Assembly: GCA_963850605.1 (NCBI GenBank)
Contig: CAWKLX010000006.1
Location: 248,001 to 312,000 of the forward strand
Origin: BOG-908 sp963850605
Lineage (GTDB): Bacteria; Pseudomonadota; Alphaproteobacteria; Acetobacterales; Acetobacteraceae
Direction of reading: 5' to 3'
Length of the DNA: 64,000 nucleotides
Shown here: one piece after another, positions 17,128 to 26,302 of the stretch
Layout of the letters: every line of letters starts with the position of its first letter
How positions within the stretch are numbered: position 1 is the stretch's first letter
Made by a program: the position numbers and the translations under genes
The notes under the pieces: generated by a model
What the model saw: the letters and a program-made list of their open reading frames with translations, nothing else
What the model was told of the DNA's origin: nothing
Database searches by the model: none

Positions 17128-18621
17128 TCAGTCATGGCCGTCATGGACCACGTCCAGGTCGGCAAACCGGGTGAACTCGCCCTCGAAGAACAGATCGATC
17201 TTCCCCGTCGGCCCATGGCGCTGCTTCTCCAGCAGAAGCTCGGCCTTGTTATGCACCTGCTCCATGTCGCGCTGCCATTTTTCCAACGCGTTCTGAAATT
17301 TCTCCTCGTTATCGAACGCCATCTGCTTGGGCGCGCGCTGCTGCAAATAGTATTCATCGCGATAGACAAACATCACCGCGTCCGCATCCTGCTCGATCGA
17401 GCCGGACTCACGCAAATCGGAAAGCTGCGGCCGCTTGTCCTCCCGCGACTCCACGGCACGCGACAACTGGCTCAGGGCAAGCACGGGTATCCGCAACTCC
17501 TTGGCGAGCGCCTTCAATCCTTGCGTAATCATGCTGATTTCCAGGACGCGGCTCTCGGCACGCGTGCCCGCCGATGGGCGCATGAGCTGAAGGTAATCGA
17601 TGACAACCAGGCCCAACCCTTTCGTACGCTGCAACCGCCGGCAGCGTGTGCGCAGGGCAGACAGCGTAATGGCAGGCGTGTCGTCGATATAGAGCGGCAA
17701 ATGCTGAAGCTTCTTCGCCACGCTCACAAATTTCGAGAAATCGCGCTCGCCGATCTCGCCGCGCCGTATCTTGTCGGACGAGACCCGCGACTCCTCGGAA
17801 AGCAGGCGGTTGGCAAGCTGTTCGGCGCTCATTTCCAACGAGAAGATCACCACCGAGTTTTTCGGTAACGCCTCCGGGTCTTCCGTGCGGGCATTGGCCA
17901 GGATGCTTTCGGCGGCACCGAACGCGATCTTCGTCGCCAGCGCCGTCTTCCCCATGCCAGGCCGGCCGGCCAGTATCAGCAGGTCCGACGGGTGCAGGCC
18001 CCCGGTCTTACGGTCAAGGTCGCGCAACCCGGTGGACAGGCCCGAAACATGACCCTGCTGGCGAAAGGCGAGCTCGGCGCTGGTGATGGCGTGGGCAAGG
18101 GCCGTCGAAAACACCATCATCTTGGTGTCCGCCGTGCCGTGTGTCGCCAGGTCGAACAGCGACTGCTCGGCGACCTCTATCTGCTTGGTGCCGTCCAGCT
18201 CATGGTCGGGCGTAAAAGCCTGGTTGACCACCGTCTCGCCGATGTCGATCAGCTGCCGCCGCACCCACGCATCGTAGATCGTGCGGCCGTAATCGCCGGC
18301 GTTGATGATACCCACCATGGCGGTCAGCAGTTGCGCCAGATACGCGGTGCCGCCCACCTCCTCCAGAACGCCGGTGTGCTCGAATTCCGCGCGCAGGGTG
18401 ACCGGGTCGGCAATCTGCCCGGCCTCGATGCGGCGCGAGATCGACTGATAGATGCGGGCGTGCACGCTATCGGCAAAATGATCGGCCAGCAGAAATTCCG
18501 ACACACGATCATAGGCGCGGTTGTTGGAGAGCAGCGCCCCCAGCAGCGCCTGCTCGGCCGCCAGGTTCGAGGGCGGCATGCGCTGGGACAGACCGAGCAG
18601 CGGCGGGTCGATGTTCGTCAT
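17128..18621 (-). CDS. dnaB: Replicative DNA helicase DnaB
   Basis: DnaB is the hexameric helicase that unwinds DNA at the replication fork. The 497-residue protein has the helical N-terminal domain (AAEQALLGALL...), the linker, and a RecA-like domain with Walker A GRPGMGKT at 219-226, Walker B LVVIDYLQLM, the SQLSRAVE block, and the RxxKRPxLSDLRESGSIEQD arginine-finger region. Length is within the usual range with a C-terminal extension. It is a single gene between the SWIB and EcsC genes on opposite strands. The gene is intact. Confidence 0.96.
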   Translation of the reverse strand: MTNIDPPLLGLSQRMPPSNLAAEQALLGALLSNNRAYDRVSEFLLADHFADSVHARIYQSISRRIEAGQIADPVTLRAEFEHTGVLEEVGGTAYLAQLLTAMVGIINAGDYGRTIYDAWVRRQLIDIGETVVNQAFTPDHELDGTKQIEVAEQSLFDLATHGTADTKMMVFSTALAHAITSAELAFRQQGHVSGLSTGLRDLDRKTGGLHPSDLLILAGRPGMGKTALATKIAFGAAESILANARTEDPEALPKNSVVIFSLEMSAEQLANRLLSEESRVSSDKIRRGEIGERDFSKFVSVAKKLQHLPLYIDDTPAITLSALRTRCRRLQRTKGLGLVVIDYLQLMRPSAGTRAESRVLEISMITQGLKALAKELRIPVLALSQLSRAVESREDKRPQLSDLRESGSIEQDADAVMFVYRDEYYLQQRAPKQMAFDNEEKFQNALEKWQRDMEQVHNKAELLLEKQRHGPTGKIDLFFEGEFTRFADLDVVHDGHD

Positions 18622-18700
18622 GCGCCGGGTTTAGCGCAGCCATCCGCCGGGCGCAGCGTTGGTGCCTGTGGACGGATGTGAAACCTGGGGGCGGTTTGCA

Positions 18701-19513
18701 ATGAACGGCAGTGATGTGGTGGTCGCAGACGGCCTGGACGCGGCCGCGCGCGCCGAGTTGGCGGACGCATTGTCGCGCATCGAGCGTGGGCGCGGGCTGG
18801 TGGTGCGGCTGGCGGACATGCTGGGCGGGGCGGCGATGCTGGCGGGGCGCTTCGGGCTGGAGCGGTTTGGGCTGGCTGCGGCGGCACGCCGTATGGCGGC
18901 CGGCGTGGCACAAGCGGCACTGTCGCGGGCCTATGATGTGGCGATTCTCAAGCTGGATCGCGACCCGGGCTCGTCGGGCGCCGGGCGCGGGCGGCTGATG
19001 GGGCGCATGGCGGTGGCTGGCTCGGGCGTGCTCGGCGGGTTTGCGGGGCTGGCGGGTTTCTTGCCGGACGCAACGTTCACTACGCTGGCGATCATGCGCG
19101 AGGTGGCGCGCATCGCGGTGGCGGAAGGCGAGGATCTGTCCAGTGAGGATGGGCGGCGCGCCTGCCTGGAAGTGTTCGCCCTGCGCGGCGGCGGGGGCGA
19201 GCAGGAGGCAGACGAGGTCGGCTACTTTTCCGCCCGTCTGGCTCTGCAAAGCGGCCCGGTGGCGCGGCTGCTGGCCGATGTTGCCGCCCGCTACGGCGCT
19301 GTGCTGGGGGAAAAGGCCGGGTTGCAGGCGGTGCCGCTGGCCGGCGCCGTAGCCGGGGCGGCGCTCAATACCGCGTTCATGGAGCACTACATCAACCTGG
19401 CGCGCGGCCATTTCGTCATACGCCGGCTGGAGCGCACATTCGGGCGCGAAGCGGTGCTGGCGGCCTCCGGCACGGCGAACCGCGTGGCCGATGCGCCGTT
19501 CCACCCGTCATGA
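18701..19513 (+). CDS. EcsC-family protein
   Basis: A 270-residue protein with the EcsC look: Ala/Gly-rich segments (LAGRFGLERFGLAAAARR, GVLGGFAGLAGFLPD), the TTLAIMREVARIA block and the end NTAFMEHYINLARGHFVIRRLE. In Bacillus, ecsC sits with the ecsAB ABC transporter, but its biochemical role is unresolved. The start at 18701 is chosen over 18659 by family-like length; there is no strong ribosome site. Its stop overlaps the next SDR start (ATGA, 19510-19513), so the two genes are probably translated together. Confidence 0.7.
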   Translation: MNGSDVVVADGLDAAARAELADALSRIERGRGLVVRLADMLGGAAMLAGRFGLERFGLAAAARRMAAGVAQAALSRAYDVAILKLDRDPGSSGAGRGRLMGRMAVAGSGVLGGFAGLAGFLPDATFTTLAIMREVARIAVAEGEDLSSEDGRRACLEVFALRGGGGEQEADEVGYFSARLALQSGPVARLLADVAARYGAVLGEKAGLQAVPLAGAVAGAALNTAFMEHYINLARGHFVIRRLERTFGREAVLAASGTANRVADAPFHPS

Positions 19514-20376
19514 GCCAGACCACACAAGACGATCTGCCGCCGCCCCAGTCACAAGCCGGGCTGCCTGGCAGCGAAGCCCTCATGGAGCCGCGGCCGCAAG
19601 CGGAAATGGCCCGCTATCGCGGCGCGGAAAAGCTGGCGGGGCGCGTGGCGCTGATCAGCGGCGGTGATTCCGGCATAGGTCGCGCAGTGGCGGTCGCTTT
19701 CGCCAAGGAAGGCGCGGACGTCGCCATCACCTGGCTCAACGAGCACGAGGATGCTGCCGAGACCGTGCGCCTGATCGAAGCCGAAGGGCAGCGCGCGCTT
19801 TCCGTGCCGGGCGATATCGGCAACCACGATTTTGCGCCACACCTGGTGCGCCAGGTGGCCGAGGCATTCGGGCGGATCGACATCCTGGTCAACAACGCCG
19901 CCGAACAGCATCTATGCGCGGATTTCGAACACATCGACGAAGCGACCGTGGAGAAGACATTCCGCACCAACATCCTCGGCTATTTCTGGCTGACAAAGGC
20001 GGCGCTGCCGCACATGGGCGAGGGCGCGGCCATCATCAACACGACATCGGTGACTGCCTACAAAGGCAGCCCGGAGCAGGTGGATTACGCGGCCACCAAA
20101 GGCGCCATCGTGGCATTCACCCGCAGCCTGGCCATGCAGCTGGTCGGCCGGGGCATACGGGTAAACGCGGTGGCGCCCGGGCCGGTCTGGACGCCGCTGA
20201 TCCCGGCGAGCTACCCGGCCGAGAAAGTGGCCCATCACGGTGAGGCGGTGCCGATGAAACGGCCCGGCCAGCCAGACGAGATCGCACCCAGCTATGTATT
20301 CCTGGCGTCGGACGATTCCTCTTATATGACGGGTCAGGTGCTTCACCCCAACGGAGGCTCAGTGGTCAACGGATGA
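19510..20376 (+). CDS. SDR-family oxidoreductase (YghA/general stress type)
   Basis: A 288-residue SDR with an N-terminal extension before the Rossmann motif SGGDSGIGRAVA. It also shows the NNAAEQ block, catalytic Ser (NTTSVTAYKGS), YAATKG with Tyr-Lys, and PGPVWTPLIPAS. The N-terminal tail (PPPQSQAGLPGSEALMEPRPQ) is typical of the YghA-like group found with stress genes. Likely NAD(P)H-dependent; substrate unknown. It overlaps the EcsC gene by 4 bases upstream and the proline-rich ORF by 4 bases downstream. Confidence 0.78.
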   Translation: MSQTTQDDLPPPQSQAGLPGSEALMEPRPQAEMARYRGAEKLAGRVALISGGDSGIGRAVAVAFAKEGADVAITWLNEHEDAAETVRLIEAEGQRALSVPGDIGNHDFAPHLVRQVAEAFGRIDILVNNAAEQHLCADFEHIDEATVEKTFRTNILGYFWLTKAALPHMGEGAAIINTTSVTAYKGSPEQVDYAATKGAIVAFTRSLAMQLVGRGIRVNAVAPGPVWTPLIPASYPAEKVAHHGEAVPMKRPGQPDEIAPSYVFLASDDSSYMTGQVLHPNGGSVVNG

Positions 20377-20519
20377 TGTATGCTCAGACTGCCCCGGAAC
20401 CGGTGACACCCCCCATGCCATCCCCGCCGCCGCCTCCGCCCCCCGGCACGGATCTGCCGGGGCCTGGCGGGCGGGATATCGATCTCCCGCCCTTGAACGA
20501 TCCCGCGCCCGCCATGTGA
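20373..20519 (+). CDS. Small proline-rich ORF coupled to the SDR gene (48 aa)
   Basis: This ORF starts with the ATG overlapping the SDR stop (ATGATG at 20373) and reads MMYAQTAPEPVTPPMPSPPP, then GTDLPGPGGRDIDLPPLNDP and ends APAM. It is Pro-rich and probably disordered. The 4-base overlap suggests coupled translation. Function unknown; composition alone could also arise by chance in GC-rich sequence. Confidence 0.4.
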   Translation: MMYAQTAPEPVTPPMPSPPPPPPPGTDLPGPGGRDIDLPPLNDPAPAM

Positions 20520-20541
20520 GACGGGACGGGGCCTTTTCGGG

Positions 20542-22014
20542 TTAGGCCGCTTTTGCGGATTGGCGCGGGCGGCGGAACGCGAGCGTGCCATCGTCCAGCT
20601 TGCCGTAGCGTAGCGTGACCAGGTCCAACGCGTAGTTCTGGTACAGCTTCCACGGGGCTTTGGTGCCTTGCCTGGGCAGCTCGGCCAGGGCGCGTTGCAC
20701 GTAGCCGGACGAAAAATCCAGGAACGGGGCCTCGGCCACGCTCGCATCCTTGATCGGCCGCGCTTCCACGTAGCCGCGCTGGTCCATGTAGCCCAGCAGG
20801 CGGCACACATACTCGCACGTCAAATCCGCCTTCAAGGTCCAGGACGCATTGGTGTAGCCGAACACGGTGGCCAGGTTCGGAACGCCGCTGTACATCATCC
20901 CCTTGTAGCTCATCGTCTGGCCAGGCTTGACCACCTCGCCATCGATCGACAGCGTCAAGCCGCTCATCACCTGCATGCGCAGCCCAGTGGCGGTGACCAC
21001 GATATCGGCCTCGAGCTCGCGGCCGGACGCAAGCTTGATGCCGTGCTCGGTGAAATGGTCGATCTTGTCGGTCACCACATGCGCCTTCCCCGACCGGATC
21101 GAATCGAACAGGTCGGAATCGGGCACCAGGCACAGGCGCTGATCCCACGGGTTGTAGCTGGGTGTGAAATGCGTGGCCACGTCGTATTCGGCACCGAGCT
21201 CGGTGCGCACCATGTCGATCAGTGCCTTCTTGAACCGCTCGGGGCGGCGGCGCGCGGTGCGGAACATGAACAGCTGCAGCGCCACGTTGCGCCAGCGCGT
21301 GATTTCGTAAGCCAGCTTCGCCGGCAGGCGGCGCCGCAGCATGTTGGCGAATTCGTCTTCCGCCGGGCGCGACACGACGTAGCTGGGCGAGCGCTGCAGC
21401 ATCGTCACATCGGCACCCGCGCGCGCCAGCGCCGGCACCAGCGTCACCGCGGTCGCACCGCTGCCGATCACCACCACGCGCTTGCCGTTGGTATCGAGGT
21501 TTTCGGGCCAGTGCTGCGGGTGCACCACCCTGCCGGCAAATTGTTCGATGCCGGCGAAATCGGGCGTGTAGCCGGATTCGTAGTTGTAGTACCCGCTGCA
21601 GGTGAACAGAAAATGACAGGTGAACTCAACGACGTCCCTGTCGGCGCCGCGCTCCGCGGTGATCGTCCAGACGGCGTCGTCCGACGACCACGCGGCACTG
21701 CGGACACGGTGCTGAAACCGGATATGCTTGTCCACGCCATACGCGGCGGCTGTCTCGCGTATGTAGTTCAGGATCGACGGGCCATCCGCGATCGCCTTGG
21801 CCTCCGTCCATGGCCGGAACGAGTAGCCGAGCGTGTACATGTCCGAATCCGACCGTATGCCGGGATAGCGGAACAGATCCCACGTGCCGCCCATCGTCTC
21901 GCGCCCTTCGAGCACGACATAGGATTTCCGCGGCGCACTCATCTTCAAATGGCAACCGGCACCCACGCCGGACAGGCCGGCGCCGATAATCAGGACGTCA
22001 AAATGTTCACTCAT
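20542..22014 (-). CDS. Flavin-containing (Baeyer-Villiger-type) monooxygenase
   Basis: A 490-residue class B flavoprotein monooxygenase. It shows the FAD motif GAGLSGVGAG near the start, TMGGTWDLFRYPG, the fingerprint FAGRVVHPQHWP (pattern FxGxxxHxxxW), the NADPH motif VIGSGATA and the ATGLRMQ block. The start at 22014 gives the normal N-terminus (MSEHFDVLIIGAG). It lies 16 bases after the P450 gene on the same strand, so it is likely in one operon with it under the divergent TetR regulator. These enzymes oxidise ketones, sulfides or steroids; the substrate is unknown. Confidence 0.87.
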   Translation of the reverse strand: MSEHFDVLIIGAGLSGVGAGCHLKMSAPRKSYVVLEGRETMGGTWDLFRYPGIRSDSDMYTLGYSFRPWTEAKAIADGPSILNYIRETAAAYGVDKHIRFQHRVRSAAWSSDDAVWTITAERGADRDVVEFTCHFLFTCSGYYNYESGYTPDFAGIEQFAGRVVHPQHWPENLDTNGKRVVVIGSGATAVTLVPALARAGADVTMLQRSPSYVVSRPAEDEFANMLRRRLPAKLAYEITRWRNVALQLFMFRTARRRPERFKKALIDMVRTELGAEYDVATHFTPSYNPWDQRLCLVPDSDLFDSIRSGKAHVVTDKIDHFTEHGIKLASGRELEADIVVTATGLRMQVMSGLTLSIDGEVVKPGQTMSYKGMMYSGVPNLATVFGYTNASWTLKADLTCEYVCRLLGYMDQRGYVEARPIKDASVAEAPFLDFSSGYVQRALAELPRQGTKAPWKLYQNYALDLVTLRYGKLDDGTLAFRRPRQSAKAA

Positions 22015-22030
22015 CGGGCGTGATCCTTTG

Positions 22031-23227
22031 TCACCAGGTAACGGGCAGCAACTCCAGCCCGCGCAGGGTGACGGTCTGCTTCCATACAACGTGGTCGGCG
22101 TCGGCAAGCTTCATCCCCGGCAGGCGCTCGATCAATCGCCGGAACGCGATCTCGCCCTCGATGCGCGCCAGTTGCGCGCCCAGGCAGAAATGCAGCCCGC
22201 CGCCGAAACTGATCGCGCGCACGCCGGGCCGGCCCACATCCAGCACGTCCGGATCGCCGGCATAGGCGGCCGGGTCGTGGTTGGCCGCACCCAGCAAAGC
22301 GATCACCTCCTCGCCCGACTGCACCGTCTCGCCCATAATTTCGACGCTCTCCGACACGAGGCGGCTGGTCAGCTGCACCGGGCTGTCGTAGCGCAGCAGC
22401 TCCTCCACCGCGTTGGGCAGCAAGGACGGATCGTCCCGCAGCCGCGCGAGTTCGCCCGGGTTACGGTGCAGCGCCAGCAAACCGTTGCCGATCAGATTGG
22501 TCGTGGTCTCGTGCCCCGCGCCGAACAGCAGGTTGATGTTGGAGACGATCTCATCCTCGGACAGTGAATTGTCCGCCTCGCGCGCGGCCAGCAATCCGGT
22601 GACCAGATCCTCGCCGGGATTGTCGCGGCGATAGGCCAGCAGCTTGCGGAAATACGCCTCCAACCCGCCGAACGCGCCATTGGTCGCGTCCATCTCCTCC
22701 CGAGACATCGGCACGGGATCGAGGATGCGGCCACGCACGACGGACTCGTCCAGGAACGGAGCGCGATCCTCCTCCGGCACGCCCAGCATGTCGCAAATCA
22801 CGGTGACCGGCAGGCGGTGGGCGAAATCGGCGATCACGTCCATCCCGCCCTGGCCGTGCACCCGGTCGATCAGCTCGTCCACAATGGCCTCGATACGCGG
22901 CCGCAACGCCTCGATCCGCCGTGCATTGAACGCCCGCGACACAAGACCGCGTATGCGGGTGTGGGTCGGCGGATCCAGAAACAGCATCATGCGCGTCAGG
23001 CTTGCCACCGCCGGTTCGGCAAACGTTTCGGGTTCCAGCAGCCGCCGGTCGCAACGCCCAACCCGGGGGTCGCGCAGCAGGGCGGTGCAGCCGGCATGGG
23101 TGGAAACGACCCATTGGCCGGTCGGCGCCCGCCACATCGGCGCCGCCTCGCGCAGAAAACGGTAGGCGGGGTAGGGATCGGCGCGGAAGGCCGGATTGGC
23201 GAAATCGAAACCGGTTGCGGCGTCCAT
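22031..23227 (-). CDS. Cytochrome P450
   Basis: A 398-residue bacterial P450. The I-helix oxygen motif AGHETTTNLI, the K-helix ExxR (EELLR) and the haem-binding loop FGGGLHFCLGAQLAR (cysteine ligand) are all present. It has no membrane anchor, so it is a soluble class I-type enzyme that needs ferredoxin partners; none are encoded beside it. AGGATGG lies before the ATG at 23227. Its promoter region, shared with the divergent TetR gene, holds a 10-bp inverted repeat. Confidence 0.93.
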   Translation of the reverse strand: MDAATGFDFANPAFRADPYPAYRFLREAAPMWRAPTGQWVVSTHAGCTALLRDPRVGRCDRRLLEPETFAEPAVASLTRMMLFLDPPTHTRIRGLVSRAFNARRIEALRPRIEAIVDELIDRVHGQGGMDVIADFAHRLPVTVICDMLGVPEEDRAPFLDESVVRGRILDPVPMSREEMDATNGAFGGLEAYFRKLLAYRRDNPGEDLVTGLLAAREADNSLSEDEIVSNINLLFGAGHETTTNLIGNGLLALHRNPGELARLRDDPSLLPNAVEELLRYDSPVQLTSRLVSESVEIMGETVQSGEEVIALLGAANHDPAAYAGDPDVLDVGRPGVRAISFGGGLHFCLGAQLARIEGEIAFRRLIERLPGMKLADADHVVWKQTVTLRGLELLPVTW

Positions 23228-23284
23228 GGGTGACCATCCTGGATGCGCCGGCAGCGGCGCCCTCCGACGTTGCGCCGAACGGCT

Positions 23285-23312
23285 GCATCTGTCAATGTGT
23301 TCTGACAGATGC
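23285..23312. promoter_or_regulatory. TetR-type operator, perfect 10-bp inverted repeat
   Basis: GCATCTGTCA and TGACAGATGC form a perfect 10-bp inverted repeat with an 8-base spacer (ATGTGTTC). It lies in the 81-base gap between the divergent P450 and TetR genes, and the TetR ATG (23309) falls inside its right arm. Binding there would block both genes, so self-repression and P450-operon repression are likely. Confidence 0.7.
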
Positions 23313-23998
23313 TGACCGAGCCCTCACCAGGACCCGCCGACACGGCGCCCGATCCCGCCATTGCGGGCCGCATCTATGCCGGCCGATCGACGGCGGAGCG
23401 GGACGCCCAGCGCCGGACGCGAATCCTGGAGGCTGGGCTGCATCTGTTCGGCACACGCGGCTACGGCCCAACGTCCATGACCGAAATCGCGGCCGAGGCG
23501 GACGTGCCGTTCCGCTATGTCGGCCGCCTGTTCCCCGACAAGCAGGCCGTGCTGGAAGCCGTGTTCCTGTCCGTCCACGCCCAGATCATGGCGGCCCTGG
23601 CGCAAGCCCGCGCGCACGCCGCCCCCGATTTGCCCACCCAGATACGGGCGGGCCTGCATGCCGTGCTGACCACGCTGGCGCACGACCCAAGGCGGTTGCG
23701 TATCAGCTGCCTTGAAGTGGTCGGCGTCAGTCATCGTCTCGAGGACATGCGGCGGCAAGCCAGCCGCGAGTTCGTCGACCAATTGGTGCGCGGCCTGGAT
23801 GTGGCCGTCGAAGCCGGCGAGAGACTGCCGTCCGGCTACGCCTTGCTGGGTGTGGGGCTGGTGGGTGCGGTGGAGGCCCTGCTCACCCACTGGGCGCTGT
23901 CGCCGGACCGGTCGAAGAACACGCTGGACGACGTCATCGAGGCGGCGAGCGTGATCTATGTGCGGACGCTGGGGCTGCCGGATACCCGAAGCACGTGA
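23309..23998 (+). CDS. TetR-family transcriptional regulator
   Basis: A 229-residue regulator. The N-terminal helix-turn-helix reads RILEAGLHLFGTRGYGPTSM, then TEIAAEADVPFRYVGRLFPD, and VLEAVF, a classic TetR fold (residues about 30-80). The C-terminal ligand-binding helices are diverged, as usual. It faces away from the P450 and monooxygenase genes, and the operator at 23285-23312 overlaps its start codon. It is probably a repressor released by the monooxygenase substrate or a related small molecule. Confidence 0.87.
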   Translation: MLTEPSPGPADTAPDPAIAGRIYAGRSTAERDAQRRTRILEAGLHLFGTRGYGPTSMTEIAAEADVPFRYVGRLFPDKQAVLEAVFLSVHAQIMAALAQARAHAAPDLPTQIRAGLHAVLTTLAHDPRRLRISCLEVVGVSHRLEDMRRQASREFVDQLVRGLDVAVEAGERLPSGYALLGVGLVGAVEALLTHWALSPDRSKNTLDDVIEAASVIYVRTLGLPDTRST

Positions 23999-24038
23999 TA
24001 GCCGTCTCGGCCCGGCCACACGACGGAGTCGCACCCGC

Positions 24039-24998
24039 ATGAGTTTGACCCGCAAGCGCGTCCTGGTGACAGGCGGCGCCGGTTTTCTAGGCTCTCACCT
24101 CTGCGAACGCCTGCTCGCCCAAGGCAACGACGTACTCTGCGTGGACAACTATTTCACCGGCCGCAAGGACAACATCGCGCACCTGCTGCAAAACACGAAT
24201 TTCGAAGCATTGCGCCACGACGTGACCTTCCCGCTCTACACGGAGGTCGATGAAATCTACAACCTGGCGTGCCCAGCCTCGCCCGTGCACTACCAGTTCG
24301 ACCCGGTGCAGACGACGAAAACATCGGTGATCGGCGCCATCAACATGCTGGGCCTGGCCAAGCGGGTGAAGGCCAAGGTTTTCCAAGCCAGCACCAGCGA
24401 GATCTACGGCGACCCAACCGTTCATCCACAGACCGAAGACTATCGCGGCAACGTCAACCCGCTGGGCCCCCGCGCCTGTTACGACGAGGGAAAGCGCGCG
24501 GCCGAAACCCTGTTTTTCGATTATCACCGCCAACATCGCACGCGGATCAAGGTCGTGCGGATTTTCAACACCTATGGCCCACGCATGCATCCCAACGATG
24601 GCCGCGTGGTGTCCAATTTCATCGTGCAGGCGCTGCGTGGCGAGCCGATCACCTTGTTCGGCGATGGCAGCCAGACGCGGGCGTTCTGTTTCGTCGATGA
24701 TCTGGTCGAGGGGTTTCTGCGGCTGATGGCGACGGGTGACGAGGTGACCGGTCCGGTCAATCTGGGCAATCCGCACGAGATTCCGGTGCACGAACTGGCG
24801 ACGCGGATTATCCGGCTGACGAAATCGCGTTCCGAAATCGTCCATCGGCCGCTGCCGCAGGACGATCCCACGCAGCGCTGCCCGGACATTACATTGGCGC
24901 GCCGGCTGCTGGATTGGGAGCCACAGGTGGCGCTCGATGAAGGCCTGTCCCGCACGATCGCTTATTTCTCCCAGCTTCTAGCCGGCGCGAACTCCTGA
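24039..24998 (+). CDS. NAD-dependent UDP-glucuronate decarboxylase-like (UXS) epimerase-family enzyme
   Basis: A 319-residue extended SDR. It has the Rossmann motif VTGGAGFLGSHL, the DNYFTGRKDNI and NLACPASPVHYQ blocks that are typical of UDP-xylose synthases, the YDEGKRAAE catalytic Tyr-Lys, and IFNTYGPRM. UXS converts UDP-glucuronate to UDP-xylose for polysaccharide or lipid A decoration. The start at 24039 (MSLTRKRVLVTGG) is chosen because longer frames add unlikely sequence. It follows the TetR gene by 40 bases but is probably independent. Confidence 0.85.
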   Translation: MSLTRKRVLVTGGAGFLGSHLCERLLAQGNDVLCVDNYFTGRKDNIAHLLQNTNFEALRHDVTFPLYTEVDEIYNLACPASPVHYQFDPVQTTKTSVIGAINMLGLAKRVKAKVFQASTSEIYGDPTVHPQTEDYRGNVNPLGPRACYDEGKRAAETLFFDYHRQHRTRIKVVRIFNTYGPRMHPNDGRVVSNFIVQALRGEPITLFGDGSQTRAFCFVDDLVEGFLRLMATGDEVTGPVNLGNPHEIPVHELATRIIRLTKSRSEIVHRPLPQDDPTQRCPDITLARRLLDWEPQVALDEGLSRTIAYFSQLLAGANS

Positions 24999-25055
24999 AA
25001 GGGAGACTGGCCCGAAGCCCCTGGCCTAACCGATTTTCGGCGCCACCATCCGTCG

Positions 25056-26168
25056 ATGCCTGAATTGACCCGCACCGCCGGCCTGTCTCACCTGAACGCC
25101 GTGACCCCGTCCTTAGGGCGGCGCTACGCCGAGCGCCGCAACACCGACCGTGGCCCGGATGCCTCGGCCACCACCTCGGTCCTCTCCCCCTACCTGCGCC
25201 GCCGCCTCGTGCTCGAGCAGGAAGCGGTCCAGGCGGCTCTGGAGGCGCATGGCCCCGCGGCGGAAAAATTCGTCCAGGAGGTATTCTGGCGCAGCTACTT
25301 CAAGGGCCATCTGGAAACCCGGCCCTGGCTGTGGACCGGCTATCGCGACCAGGTGACAAGCGATCAGGCACGGTTGGCGGCCGCATCGGGCCTGCGCCAG
25401 GCCTATGACCAGGCCACCACAGGGGCCACCGGCATAGACGGGTTCGACGATTGGGCGCGCGACCTCGTGCGCCACAACTGGCTGCACAACCACACCCGCA
25501 TGTGGTTCGCCTCCATCTGGATTTTCACGCTGGGCCTGCCCTGGGCATTGGGCGCCGATTTCTTCATGCGCCATCTGCTGGACGGCGACCCGGCCAGCAA
25601 CACGCTCTCCTGGCGCTGGGTCGCCGGGCTGCACACCCGCGGCCGCGCCTATGCAGCCCGCGCCGAAAACATCTTTCGCTATACGGAGGGCCGCTACCGG
25701 CCGGACGGGCTGAACGAAAGCCCCGAGGCCCTGGACGAACCGGAAGGTCCACCCCCCGCCAAGCTGCCGACGGGGGGCACGGCGCCGGCCGGCGACGTGG
25801 CGCTGCTGCTGCACCTGGACGATCTATATCCTGAAAGCCTCGATCTTGGGCCCGCCCGCCCGGTGCTCGTCTGCCCTATGCTGGCCCATGCGGCGGACGC
25901 GGCCGATCCCGTGCGCCAGGCAGATCGCGAAGCGATGGCGGATGCCGTGGCCCGCGCCACCGCCCATTTCGGCTGTTCGTCCGGTGAGCGCCCGCCCGGC
26001 ATGCCGGCGGTTGCCGCCTGGGCGCCGGCAGGGCCCTCCGCCGACACGCTGCCGCCGAATGCCATCCGCATCAGGCGCGGGTGGGACGAGGCGGTCTGGC
26101 CCGCCGCCACACGCGGCTATTTCAAGGTGCGCGAGGCGATCCCACGCGTGCTCCGGGCCGTCCTGTAG
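25056..26168 (+). CDS. Photolyase-like protein, FAD-binding domain only
   Basis: A 370-residue protein that begins directly with the helical photolyase/cryptochrome FAD domain. Typical blocks are FVQEVFWRSYFKGHLE, NWLHNHTRMWFASIWIFTLG, GDPASNTLSWRWVAG and the ARAENIFRYTEGRY end of the domain. The N-terminal alpha/beta antenna-binding domain of normal photolyases (about 130-200 residues) is missing. About 130 C-terminal residues have no recognised domain. It may be a light-sensor or repair-like protein; it is intact and in frame. Confidence 0.75.
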   Translation: MPELTRTAGLSHLNAVTPSLGRRYAERRNTDRGPDASATTSVLSPYLRRRLVLEQEAVQAALEAHGPAAEKFVQEVFWRSYFKGHLETRPWLWTGYRDQVTSDQARLAAASGLRQAYDQATTGATGIDGFDDWARDLVRHNWLHNHTRMWFASIWIFTLGLPWALGADFFMRHLLDGDPASNTLSWRWVAGLHTRGRAYAARAENIFRYTEGRYRPDGLNESPEALDEPEGPPPAKLPTGGTAPAGDVALLLHLDDLYPESLDLGPARPVLVCPMLAHAADAADPVRQADREAMADAVARATAHFGCSSGERPPGMPAVAAWAPAGPSADTLPPNAIRIRRGWDEAVWPAATRGYFKVREAIPRVLRAVL

Positions 26169-26302
26169 GCTGCGACCTTGCAAAACGCGGCCGGTTCCCG
26201 CATGTGCTGGCCACACCATACCGACCCATGGTCGTGGCGCACGGGGCAGGGGCCCTGGCTGCGCCATCCTGTGTTTGGGCCGGCTTGGCATGGAGGCCTC
26301 CC

